Part shown: positions 1-6,686 of the stretch, piece by piece
Layout of the letters: the number at the start of each line of letters is the position of its first letter
Numbering within the stretch: the stretch's first letter is position 1
Source: CAZPGL01 sp964586175
GTDB taxonomy: Bacteria; Actinomycetota; Acidimicrobiia; Acidimicrobiales; MedAcidi-G1
Length of the DNA stretch: 25,202 bases
Direction: 5' to 3'
Assembly (NCBI GenBank): GCA_964586175.1
Contig: CAZPGL010000029.1
Span: 1 to 25,202 of the forward strand
Translations under genes and position numbers: made by a program
Notes under the pieces: model-generated
Told to the model about the DNA's origin: nothing
Databases searched by the model: none
Seen by the model: the letters and a program-made list of their open reading frames with translations, nothing else

Positions 1-2
1 TC

Positions 3-380
3 ATCAACCCGGACAGCATGCGGCCGACCCGTGAAGACGGTGCCGTGGAACCCAATCCGGGCATTATGCGGCCGATCTGGAAGGACGATCGTCCTGTCGA
101 CAACTCGGACAGTGTGCGGCCGACCCGTGAAGACGGTGCCGTGGAACTCAATCCGGACATTATGCGGCCGATCTGGCAGGACGATCGTCCTGTCGACAAC
201 TCGGACAGTGTGCGGCCCGTTGAGGGGGATCAGGTGTCGATCGAACCTAACCCGAGCCCCGCTCCTCGGGACATCGTGCTGGTCGTCAACCCGGACAGCA
301 TGCGGCCGACCCGTGAAGACGGTGCGGCGGTGATCAACCCGGACAGCATGCGGCCGACCCGGGAGCAGCGCGCCAGCTGA
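3..380 (+). CDS. Repeat protein, C-terminal part (5' end outside window)
   Basis: This is an open frame running in from the left edge and ending at TGA 378-380, so only the C-terminal ~125 residues are visible. It is built from a 32-residue unit: MRPTREDGAVEPNP, then a GIMRPIW-DDRPVDNSDS half. The unit occurs twice in tandem (18-113 and 114-209), followed by a diverged copy and two short NPDSMRPTRE copies. Residues are mostly charged or Pro/Asn/Asp, with no membrane segment and no Cys. I do not recognise the family. The next gene downstream is also repetitive and secreted, and both use a PD-M core (NPDSM here, LPDME there), so this may be an exported repeat protein too. That is inference, because no signal peptide is in view. 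An ATG at 18 exists but falls inside the repeat array, so it is unlikely to be the real start. Confidence 0.6.
   Translation: MNPDSMRPTREDGAVEPNPGIMRPIWKDDRPVDNSDSVRPTREDGAVELNPDIMRPIWQDDRPVDNSDSVRPVEGDQVSIEPNPSPAPRDIVLVVNPDSMRPTREDGAAVINPDSMRPTREQRAS
18..209 (+). repeat. 96-bp tandem repeat, two copies
   Basis: Bases 18-113 and 114-209 are near-identical direct repeats in frame with the repeat protein, each coding 32 residues. They differ at a few bases (for example ATG/GTG at the first codon and Lys/Gln at residue 22). The high DNA identity suggests recent duplication or recombination between units. Partial copies follow near 300 and 340. Confidence 0.85.
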
Positions 381-396
381 GAATCCGCGTCGAGAC

Positions 397-405
397 TGTC
401 AGATC
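397..405 (+). promoter_or_regulatory. TGTCAGATC leader element, copy 1
   Basis: The 9-mer TGTCAGATC begins 66 bases before the ATG at 463. The same 9-mer occurs at 5023 and 17049, each upstream of a small secreted-protein locus and on the same strand. It may be part of a promoter or an operator; the function is unknown. Confidence 0.4.
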
Positions 406-414
406 CATGGCCAC

Positions 415-460
415 TGGGACTCTTCGTGTCGTGAACAACAGCACGACACGAGGAGTCCCA
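415..460 (+). promoter_or_regulatory. 19-bp hairpin sequestering the SD of the 463 gene
   Basis: The left arm TGGGACTCTTCGTGTCGTG (415-433) pairs with the right arm CACGACACGAGGAGTCCCA (442-460) over 19 bp with one U-G wobble. The loop is the 8 bases AACAACAG. The right arm contains the Shine-Dalgarno AGGAG (451-455) and ends 2 bases before the ATG at 463. In the mRNA the ribosome site would be wholly paired. There is no T tract after it, so it does not look like a terminator. It could be a translational switch, or a DNA site for a dimeric protein. Confidence 0.75.
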
Positions 461-462
461 GC

Positions 463-1122
463 ATGACGTTCCGCACCCGAGCCCTGGCCGGCACACTCGC
501 CGCAACCATGGCCATCACCGGCCTGGCCGCTCCGGCGGCTTCGGCGACCGCCCCCCCGCCGCCCGACGCTGGGTTCATCGATGTCGGCGATCCCGGCGTC
601 ATCATCCCCCTGGTGGTTCAGATACTCAAAGACCAGGGCTTCACGCTGAAAGGCGAGAATTCGGCTCTGGTCGTCGTGGTCGCCGTGGCCGGCGCGGATC
701 GAGACGAAGCCCCGGCCCCTCCGCCGACGGTGACCTTCCCGCCGACGGTGACCTTCCCTCCGTCAGTGACCTTCCCGCCGGCGCCGAGCACCACGGTCCC
801 GATCCCGCCAGGAGTCATCGGCCCGGCCCCTGGGCTGCTCCCCGACATGGAGACCCTGCTCCCCGACATGGAGACCCTGCTCCCCGACATGGAGACGGTC
901 ATCATCCTGGGCCAGCCACCCAAGGTCACCGACTTCGAGGATCGTCTCATCCCCGACATGGAGACCCTGCTCCCCGACATGGAGACCCTGCAGCCCGACC
1001 ATCACCCGCATGTGGTCGTCGGAGAGAGCCCCAAGGACGGGTCACCCGGTGGTGACTGCCAGGAACCCACCCACGAGGTTCCCCACGGGACCCCGGACGG
1101 GCCGAACGGCGAGCCGGCCTGA
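463..1122 (+). CDS. Secreted Pro-rich repeat protein
   Basis: A 219-residue protein with a clear Sec signal peptide: MTFRTR, a hydrophobic Ala/Leu stretch, and an ASA cleavage site near residue 28. The mature part has a short alpha/beta-like segment (residues ~35-80), then three PPTVTF units, a Pro-rich linker, three LLPDMET heptads, a spacer, and two more heptads. It ends in SPGGDCQEP and a hydrophilic tail. The single Cys of the mature part is in GGDC, a motif also seen near the C-termini of the secreted proteins at 5087 and 12912. The start is fixed by AGGAG 7 bases upstream, inside a strong hairpin (415-460). It converges with the methyltransferase gene, 7 bases away. I do not recognise a family. 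A wall or surface role is plausible from secretion and repeats only. Confidence 0.8.
   Translation: MTFRTRALAGTLAATMAITGLAAPAASATAPPPPDAGFIDVGDPGVIIPLVVQILKDQGFTLKGENSALVVVVAVAGADRDEAPAPPPTVTFPPTVTFPPSVTFPPAPSTTVPIPPGVIGPAPGLLPDMETLLPDMETLLPDMETVIILGQPPKVTDFEDRLIPDMETLLPDMETLQPDHHPHVVVGESPKDGSPGGDCQEPTHEVPHGTPDGPNGEPA
721..774 (+). repeat. 18-bp tandem repeat coding PPTVTF, x3
   Basis: Three in-frame 18-bp units at 721, 739 and 757 encode PPTVTF, PPTVTF and PPSVTF within the secreted protein at 463. Only the third unit differs, by a few bases. Confidence 0.85.
835..987 (+). repeat. 21-bp repeat coding LLPDMET, 3 + 2 copies
   Basis: In-frame 21-bp units encode LLPDMET at 835, 856 and 877, and again at 946 (LIPDMET) and 967. 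A 48-bp non-repeat spacer separates the blocks. The units are nearly identical in DNA, so copy number may vary between strains. Confidence 0.9.
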
Positions 1123-1129
1123 ACCCAGA

Positions 1130-2107
1130 TCAGCGGGAACGACGGCGTCGCCGGCGGGCGGCGCCGTCACCCGCGCCCGGGTTCGAGGACGCGGCGACCG
1201 GCGGGTCCACGTCGGGGACCGGCCGGCGTCCGTCCAGAACGTCGCTGATGTAGGCGATGTGCTCCGGCGTACTGCCACAGCAGGCGCCGATGATCCCGAC
1301 CCCGGCTTGTCTCACCCGATGGGCGTAGGCGGCCAGCACCTCCGGGGTGCCGTCGTAGCTCAACTCGGCACCCCTCCAGACCGGAATCCCGGCGTTGGCC
1401 TTGGCGACGACGGGAATGTTCCCGTTGACGGCACGGATCTGGGCCGCGGCAGCCTCGGTGTCGACCAGGCTGGCTCCGCAGTTGGCACCCATGGCGGCCA
1501 CCCCCAGGTCGGCGAGGCGCTCGCCCATCTCGGTGCCCGTGACCCCCATCATGGTGCGGCCCGCGGTGTCGTAGCTCATGGTGACGACGATGGGCAGATC
1601 AGTCGCACTTCGCGCACCGCGTATCCCGGCCTCGACGGCATTGAGGGCGCTGAGGGTCTCGAACCACAACAGGTCGACCCCGCCGTCGGCCAGCCCGGCG
1701 GCCTGCTCGGCGAACCCGTCGGCCGCCTCGTCGGGGTCGAGGACACCGAGGGGGGACAGCAGCTCGCCGGTCGGGCCCATCGAACCGGCCACCAGGACGA
1801 TGCGGTCGACCGAGTCGGCTGCCATCCGGGCGTTGGCCGCCGCGGCGACGTTCAGTTCGTGGACACGGTCCTGGAGGTCGTGGAGCTTCAGCCGGAACCG
1901 GTTGCCTCCGAAGGTGTTGGTGAGCACCACGTCGGATCCGGCGTCGACGTACGAGCGGTGGATGGCCTGGATGCGGTCGGGGTGGTCGGTGTTCCAGCCT
2001 TCTGGCGGATCACCGGCGGTCAGTCCGGCAGCGAACAACTGCGTACCCATCGCTCCATCGAGCACGACATGGCCCTTCTCGGCCAGCAGTTGAGCGAGTG
2101 CGTCCAC
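1130..2107 (-). CDS. Homocysteine S-methyltransferase family protein
   Basis: A 325-residue single-domain enzyme of the homocysteine-binding TIM-barrel family (MetH N-domain, BHMT, MmuM). It would move a methyl group from a donor such as a betaine or S-methylmethionine to homocysteine, giving methionine in the cytoplasm. The family signatures are present: DGAMGTQL near residue 17, NTFGGNR near 64, and the three zinc Cys in GANCG (C210) and GACCGSTPEHI (C276, C277). The methyl donor cannot be told from sequence. A tail rich in Arg (residues ~318-325) is unusual. I chose GTG 2107 because a TAGGTT box ends 7 bases before it. A TTG at 2131 would lie upstream of that box. The frame stays open far upstream, but that stretch is antisense-like shadow over the lipoprotein gene. 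Confidence 0.88.
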   Translation of the reverse strand: MDALAQLLAEKGHVVLDGAMGTQLFAAGLTAGDPPEGWNTDHPDRIQAIHRSYVDAGSDVVLTNTFGGNRFRLKLHDLQDRVHELNVAAAANARMAADSVDRIVLVAGSMGPTGELLSPLGVLDPDEAADGFAEQAAGLADGGVDLLWFETLSALNAVEAGIRGARSATDLPIVVTMSYDTAGRTMMGVTGTEMGERLADLGVAAMGANCGASLVDTEAAAAQIRAVNGNIPVVAKANAGIPVWRGAELSYDGTPEVLAAYAHRVRQAGVGIIGACCGSTPEHIAYISDVLDGRRPVPDVDPPVAASSNPGAGDGAARRRRRRSR

Positions 2108-2114
2108 GGTGGCG

Positions 2115-2120
2115 AACCTA
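2115..2120 (-). promoter_or_regulatory. -10 box TAGGTT, leaderless start of methyltransferase
   Basis: TAGGTT on the minus strand is 7 bases before GTG 2107, so transcription would begin at or next to the start codon. This decides the start over TTG 2131. Confidence 0.55.
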
Positions 2121-2178
2121 GTCGTAGTCAACCGGCCGGTCCCAGGCCGAAAGAAGTGATCGAAAGCCCGTCCCCCGA

Positions 2179-3225
2179 TCACTGATGGGGGCAGGTGTAG
2201 CGGGTGGGATCCATGTCGGCGTACTCGAAGATGTTGGGCGCCCGGTCGTACTCGTCCTCCCAGATGTCGAGCACCTCCCGATAGGAGGCGATGACCACCG
2301 TCCCCGAGGCGGCCAGGTCGGCGGCCTCGGCCATCCACTCCAGGACCTGTTCGTGGCGGGTGGCGTCGAACATCACGCTCGACGGAATGGCCAGGGTCGC
2401 CGTGTACATCCGACCGCTGGGGGCGTCGCCGTCGGCGATCATGGCCGCCAGGGCAGCTGCGTAGTGCACGGTGCTCTCGAAGTCGCAGTTCTGGCCACCC
2501 GACCAGTTTGAGTGCTGGAGGCCCGAGCCGATGTAGGGAAGGGGCTGCTCGGCGTCGTGGCGGAGGAACCCCTCCGCGGTGGCTGCCGCGGGATGCCAGA
2601 CGCCGGAAGTGTCGTCGTCGCGGGAGAAGTCGCCGCGGTGGTGCCGGCGGTGGACGGCCATGGTGAGCAGGTCGGGTTCCCACCGGTGGTTGGGGAACAG
2701 GCGTCCGGTGTCCCCGGCGCCGAGGCGGGCCAACTGGTCGGGGTCGTTCCAGACGACGCCGCCCACCGTGTCGGTGACCTGGTCGACCACCCCGCTGAGC
2801 CCCTTGTGCACGTCGGCGTAATTGTCGGGGCTGTCTGACTCGTCTTCCCAGGCCCCCTCCTGGTGAGGGTCGATCTCGAAGCCGTGGTGGTCGACCAGGT
2901 ACTGCAGGATGTTCTCTCCGCCGGTGGTCGACCGCTCGGCGTCGGTTTCGCAGTCGACCATGCCGGTGACGAACGGCAGGTCGATCTGGAGGTTGAACGT
3001 GTCGGTGTAGGGAGCGATTGCGACGGCCCACGCCAACAGTTGTTCGCGATGGTCCGACCACGCCGGACATCGGGTGAGCATCTCGCCGTCCTCGATGTGG
3101 CCGACGAACGTCAGGTACACGGGGGTCGGTGCATCGGGGGTCGTGGTGGACGGGCTGGTGGCCGTCGAGGCACAGCCGGCGGCCAGGAGGGCGGCGAACG
3201 CCGCAACTGACGCGACCTGTCGCAC
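2179..3225 (-). CDS. Predicted lipoprotein, function unknown
   Basis: A 348-residue protein with a lipoprotein signal: MRQVASVAAFAALLAAGCAS, lipobox Cys18, followed by a Ser/Thr/Pro linker. It is then a soluble, Asp/His/Trp-rich domain on the outer face of the membrane. The mature part opens with VYLTFVGHIED. Later it contains a His-rich HRRHHRGDFSRDD segment and PYIGSGLQHSNWSGG. These look like a hydrolase or sugar-active fold, but I cannot assign a family. The GTG start lies 1 base after the stop of the PEP-domain gene. Its ribosome site (GGAGG in CTGGAGGCC) lies inside the last codons of that gene, so the two are very likely translationally coupled. That coupling suggests a shared process I cannot name. 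Confidence 0.75.
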   Translation of the reverse strand: MRQVASVAAFAALLAAGCASTATSPSTTTPDAPTPVYLTFVGHIEDGEMLTRCPAWSDHREQLLAWAVAIAPYTDTFNLQIDLPFVTGMVDCETDAERSTTGGENILQYLVDHHGFEIDPHQEGAWEDESDSPDNYADVHKGLSGVVDQVTDTVGGVVWNDPDQLARLGAGDTGRLFPNHRWEPDLLTMAVHRRHHRGDFSRDDDTSGVWHPAAATAEGFLRHDAEQPLPYIGSGLQHSNWSGGQNCDFESTVHYAAALAAMIADGDAPSGRMYTATLAIPSSVMFDATRHEQVLEWMAEAADLAASGTVVIASYREVLDIWEDEYDRAPNIFEYADMDPTRYTCPHQ

Positions 3226-3226
3226 G

Positions 3227-4957
3227 TCAGGCCTCCAGCACCGTCACGGTGCCGGCGGTGCCGTCGACTTCGATCAGGGCACCGTCGGGGATCCGGTCGG
3301 TGGCACCTTCGAGGGCGACGACGCATGGGATGGCCAGTTCACGGGACACGATGACCGCGTGGCTCATGAGGGCGCCGACGTTGACGACGACCGCGGCGGC
3401 CGGCAGGAATAGGGGCGTCCAGGCCGGGTCGGTCAGCGGGGCCACGAGCACGTCGTCGGGCCCGAAGTCGGCGGTGTCGGACGGGTCCATGACGATGCGG
3501 GCCCGGCCCCGAGCCACACCGGGACTTCCGGCGTCGCCGGTCAGCACGTCGCCGGGACCGGCGGAGGCTGCCACGCTCCGGGCTGCCTGGTCGGCCTCGA
3601 GGTCCTCGAGGGTCGGGACCTCCTCCTGGCCGGAGATGAAGAACCGGGGCTCGATGGCCGAGTACCGGGCGAACAGGGCGGCCCGCTCGTCGATCGTGTC
3701 GCGCATGGTCGCCGGATCGTGGAGGTACGCCGGGAGCTCGTCGTAGGGGTCGAGGAGGGCGACGTGGGTGGGGTCGGGGTCGCCGCCGGCATCGGCGGCC
3801 CGTCGCACCAACTCCCGGAAGACCTGTTTGGTGGGCAGCATGATCCGGACGGCCCGGTCCCTGGTCGCCTCGCGCGCTCGGGACCAGTGGGGCATGGCCC
3901 GGAGCGCCTTGTCGAAGTTGCGGCGGTCCATGCCCTTCACGTGGGGTCGGACGACGGCCACCGCGTCGGTCCGTCGGGCATCGTCGCCGGCCAGACGATC
4001 GGCGGGGGACAGGTCCCGGTCGGCCAGACGCATTCGGTCGATGGCGACGAGGGCCAACTCGGGGGTGTTGTCCCAGGTGCGGGCCGACAGTTCCCAGTCG
4101 TTGGGTCCCCGGTGACCGTGCTCGTCGATGAAGGCCCGGAACGCCTGCAGGAAGCCGCCGGCCGCCGGCTCGTCGGCCAGACGGTCGAGCAACCCACCGA
4201 CGCCGTCGTCGAAGGCGGCCGTGACCGCTGGTTCGGCGGTCACCATACGGGCGATGGCGTACAGGTCCCGGGCGTAGCGCGCCGACTGGACGTCGCCGGC
4301 CGCCCCGACGAGATGGGTGACCAGGCCGGGCTGTTCCGCGGCGGCGCTGGCGTCGGCGAGGAGTCCCGAGACGATGGCGCAGATCGCCGTCGACCGCATG
4401 TGGTTCCCGAACAGCGGACGGAAGGCGTCCGGAAAGGCGTGGAGGTGGTCCAGCAGATCGGCCGTCGGTGCATCGAGGGGTGGTCGGGAGGCCTCGAATG
4501 CGGCGGCCCGGTCCCAACTGTCGGCGACCATGTCGGGGGGGCCGTCGGCCTTGAGGGCGCCCAGCACCGTCTTGAGGATGAGGAGCGACGACCGCACGTT
4601 CTTGTCGCCCCTACGGGGCTCGTAGGGAGGGGGGTCGCCCTCACCGAAGAAGGCCACGTCGATGGCCGCGGCCGACGAGCCCGGAGCCCGGACGCCCATC
4701 ATCCGTAGATAGGACAGGTTGAGATAGGTGTAGCCGCCGTAGAGCCCGATGATGGTGGGGTCGTCGGATGCGAAGTCGCCGGACTGCATGATGCCGAGTT
4801 CGGCGTAGGCGTCGCGCCAGGCCCGCTCGGCGGGGACCACCCCCAGGCGGTAGCCCAGGTTGGTCACCACCTCGGGGAAGACCTCGCCCACGTTGCCCCG
4901 TGTGTTGACGGGCCAGCGGTCGTCGATCCGGCCTTCGATGATCCAGCGTGTCCCCAT
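3227..4957 (-). CDS. PEP-utilizing mobile-domain protein lacking ATP-grasp
   Basis: A 576-residue protein whose C-terminus is the swivelling phosphohistidine domain of PEP synthase, PPDK and rifampicin phosphotransferase. It shows DVLVAPLTDPAWTPLF, then VGALMSHAVIVSRELAIP, where His533 is the expected phospho-carrier. The N-terminal ~430 residues resemble the helical substrate domain found between the ATP-grasp and His domains of rifampicin-phosphotransferase-like enzymes (for example DEHGHRGPNDWEL), judged from memory. There is no ATP-grasp domain here or nearby. It may work with a separate ATP-binding subunit, as phenylphosphate synthase does, or have lost that step. The start is ATG 4957, with AGGGGGA 6 bases upstream. 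GTG 4981 is too close to the TAGGTT box at 4985-4990. The lipoprotein follows with a 1-base gap. Confidence 0.8.
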   Translation of the reverse strand: MGTRWIIEGRIDDRWPVNTRGNVGEVFPEVVTNLGYRLGVVPAERAWRDAYAELGIMQSGDFASDDPTIIGLYGGYTYLNLSYLRMMGVRAPGSSAAAIDVAFFGEGDPPPYEPRRGDKNVRSSLLILKTVLGALKADGPPDMVADSWDRAAAFEASRPPLDAPTADLLDHLHAFPDAFRPLFGNHMRSTAICAIVSGLLADASAAAEQPGLVTHLVGAAGDVQSARYARDLYAIARMVTAEPAVTAAFDDGVGGLLDRLADEPAAGGFLQAFRAFIDEHGHRGPNDWELSARTWDNTPELALVAIDRMRLADRDLSPADRLAGDDARRTDAVAVVRPHVKGMDRRNFDKALRAMPHWSRAREATRDRAVRIMLPTKQVFRELVRRAADAGGDPDPTHVALLDPYDELPAYLHDPATMRDTIDERAALFARYSAIEPRFFISGQEEVPTLEDLEADQAARSVAASAGPGDVLTGDAGSPGVARGRARIVMDPSDTADFGPDDVLVAPLTDPAWTPLFLPAAAVVVNVGALMSHAVIVSRELAIPCVVALEGATDRIPDGALIEVDGTAGTVTVLEA

Positions 4958-4984
4958 CGGTTCCCCCTGTCGGCTCCTCACGGG

Positions 4985-4990
4985 AACCTA
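4985..4990 (-). promoter_or_regulatory. -10 box TAGGTT upstream of the PEP-domain gene
   Basis: TAGGTT on the minus strand would start transcription near 4978, giving a ~20-base leader that carries the ribosome site of ATG 4957. It likely drives the PEP-domain/lipoprotein pair. Confidence 0.45.
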
Positions 4991-5022
4991 ACGCCCGACC
5001 GGCGCTTCTTCGGGATCGAAGA

Positions 5023-5031
5023 TGTCAGATC
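5023..5031 (+). promoter_or_regulatory. TGTCAGATC leader element, copy 2
   Basis: This 9-mer lies 64 bases before the ATG at 5087. Similarity to copy 3 (17049) continues for ~12 bases, through a GGCTGCCG block. Confidence 0.4.
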
Positions 5032-5086
5032 GGGGGCTGCCGGGCGTCAGTCGGGTGTCAACCCACAACCTGGAGGTCCATCCACC

Positions 5087-5389
5087 ATGAGCAAGCCACG
5101 CAAGTTCCTGATCGCCGCGTTCGCCGGCGCCACCCTGGTCGCCAGCATGGCCACCCCTGCCTATGCAGGGCGGACACCCGGCGTGTTCGACACGAGCGCG
5201 CCGACGACCACCCCGCAGACCGATGGGGGCAAGATCGTCGCCCAGCCCAAGAGCAACGGCACGGTCGTCGTCACCACCTACGACAAGGACGGCAACGAGA
5301 CCGACTCGACCACCGTCACCCCGGGGAAGGCCCCCGACAACGGTGTGCACGGCGGGGACTGCCCCGACAAGCCCAACGTCTGGTGCTGA
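5087..5389 (+). CDS. Small secreted protein
   Basis: A 100-residue protein with a Sec signal peptide: MSKPRKF, a hydrophobic core, and AYA cleavage near residue 27. The mature ~73 residues are Thr/Asp/Gly-rich. They include VVVTTYDKDGNETDSTTV, a short beta-hairpin-like unit resembling the DG-T repeats of the secreted protein at 12912. The end is GGDCPDKPNVWC, with two Cys that could form a disulfide. TGGAGG at 5071-5076 is the ribosome site. The gene stands alone between divergent and same-strand neighbours and shares the TGTCAGATC leader element with two other secreted loci. No family is recognised. Confidence 0.8.
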   Translation: MSKPRKFLIAAFAGATLVASMATPAYAGRTPGVFDTSAPTTTPQTDGGKIVAQPKSNGTVVVTTYDKDGNETDSTTVTPGKAPDNGVHGGDCPDKPNVWC

Positions 5390-5402
5390 TCCCGCGTTGA
5401 CC

Positions 5403-5420
5403 GGCCGCCGGCAGGCGGTC
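5403..5420 (+). terminator. Possible hairpin terminator after the 5087 gene
   Basis: GGCCGCC (5403-5409) and GGCGGTC (5414-5420) form a 7-bp stem with one G-U pair and the loop GGCA, starting 13 bases after the stop codon. There is no clear T run, so this is tentative. Confidence 0.35.
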
Positions 5421-5615
5421 GATCACCCCTTGTGGTCGGCCGGCCACGGCGCGACAATGGGCCCAGCCGGAAGGTCGGGCGTGCGTGCTCGACGGAAACT
5501 CGGGTGGCGCCAGTAGGGGCCCTCCGGCTCGGGGGGTCGGCGCACGGCCGACGTTCCGGAATGCACCCGTCTCAAGTTGGAGGCGGGTGCCTTCGCGTGG
5601 CGGCACGGCGGCGAC

Positions 5616-5621
5616 TACCGT
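5616..5621 (+). promoter_or_regulatory. -10 box TACCGT, leaderless start of selenoprotein gene
   Basis: TACCGT is followed after 6 bases by GTG 5628. No Shine-Dalgarno is seen before this GTG, which fits a leaderless mRNA and decides the start against TTG 5577. Confidence 0.5.
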
Positions 5622-5627
5622 CGGGGT

Positions 5628-6683
5628 GTGCCGTGGTTCGCTCCTGACTCCTTCCCTCGTCCGGTCGACCGTCCCATCCTCGACGCCTTCGACGCGGTGT
5701 GGGACGGGTTGGGTCGGCCGGGCACCTGGTGGACGGCCGCCGAACGGCTGGGCATCGTCGACGCGACCCGACGGGCCGAACCCCGGGGGATCGGCGTGGA
5801 GGCCATCGACCTCACGACCCTCGATCCGGCACCGGCCGGCGGGGCCCTGTCGCCGCTCGTCCACGAGGTCGTCTATCGGGTCGCCGTGGATGCCGGCCGC
5901 ATCACCGCGGACTGGGCTGCCACCGCCGTCGACCTGCTGGGTCCCGGTCCGTACACGGAGCTGGTGGCCCTGGTGGTCCAGACGGTGCCCGTCGACCGAC
6001 TCTGCGCCCTGCTCGGTCGGGGCCTGGCGCCGTTGCCGCCGCCCCAGCCGGGTGATCCGACGCGCCAGGTGCCGGAGGGCATGGGGGAGGGTGGGGCCTT
6101 CGTGCCGTGGCTGGTCGACGGCTGGGACGGACCCAACGTGGCCCGAGCCCTGTCGTACGTGCCGGCCGACAACGCCCGGCGGCTCCAGGTCGTCATCACC
6201 ATGTACAGCGGTGGTTCCAGGTTCGACGAGATGGTGTGGGAGCACCGGGCGCTCAGCCGCCCCCAGATCGAACTGGTGGCCGCCCGCACCTCGGCCGTCA
6301 ACGAGTGCTTCTATTGAACGAGTGCCCACGTGATGCTGCTCCGTGCGAGCAGCAGCGCCCTCGGCGAGGATGCGGACCTGCGCGGTGCGGTGGGCGATCC
6401 GGCGTCCGGCGTGCCCCACGGTGATCTCTTGGTCGCCTACGCCGAGGCGGCCAACCGGGATCCGGCGGCGGCCCGGGCGCTCGACGCGGAGATGATCGCC
6501 GCGGTGGGTGAGGCCGGGCTGGTCGACGCCGCGGTCACCGTGGCCGTGTTCAACGGGCTGGTGCGGTCGGCCGACGGCATCGGTATTCCGCTCGACGAGG
6601 TGATGTTCCGGGCCACCGGTGACGCCCGGGCCGCTCTCGGCATCGACGACTTCGCCGGCGCCGGGAACTCGCAGGCCGGCTGA
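5628..6683 (+). CDS. CMD/AhpD-like selenoprotein (UGA = Sec at 6315-6317)
   Basis: Read straight through, this is a 351-residue protein with UGA as codon 230. The frame before the UGA ends ARTSAVNECFY. The same frame after it gives TSAHVMLLR and then 110 more well-coded residues to a true TGA at 6681. NxCxYC-xxx-H is the peroxidatic motif of the AhpD/carboxymuconolactone-decarboxylase superfamily, and the UGA sits exactly on the second Cys: C227-F-Y-U230-T-S-A-H234. The N-terminal half (residues ~60-140) looks like a degenerate CMD-type helical domain, so this may be a two-domain form. A SECIS-like stem-loop lies ~25 bases after the UGA. The likely role is a thiol/selenol peroxidase or redox protein; the substrate is unknown. 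A standard gene caller would split it into 5577-6317 and 6330-6683. The alternative is a TGC-to-TGA mutation or error. No sel genes are in the window. Confidence 0.82.
6334..6354 (+). promoter_or_regulatory. Bacterial SECIS-like stem-loop
   Basis: TGCTGCTC (6334-6341) pairs perfectly with GAGCAGCA (6347-6354), leaving a 5-base loop CGTGC with G as its second base. The loop begins ~25 bases after the UGA, within the spacing known for bacterial SECIS elements that recruit SelB. It lies inside the coding sequence, as bacterial SECIS elements do. Confidence 0.65.
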
Positions 6684-6686
6684 GGG

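Noticed and set aside
1010..2185. 391-aa + strand open frame over the methyltransferase
   Set aside because: It is antisense to a gene with clear family motifs, and its sequence is Gly/Val/Asp/His-rich as expected of a high-GC shadow.
2108..3070. Upstream half of the 646-aa minus frame
   Set aside because: The Arg/Pro-rich translation overlaps the lipoprotein gene in another frame; the TAGGTT box and homology place the start at 2107.
5577..6317. Stand-alone 246-aa protein ending at the UGA
   Set aside because: It stops in the middle of the CxxC active site; the continuing frame, SECIS-like stem and leaderless GTG 5628 favour read-through.
6330..6683. Separate 117-aa gene starting at GTG 6330
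   Set aside because: It has no ribosome site or -10 box and begins within the conserved HxxxLR part of the AhpD motif.
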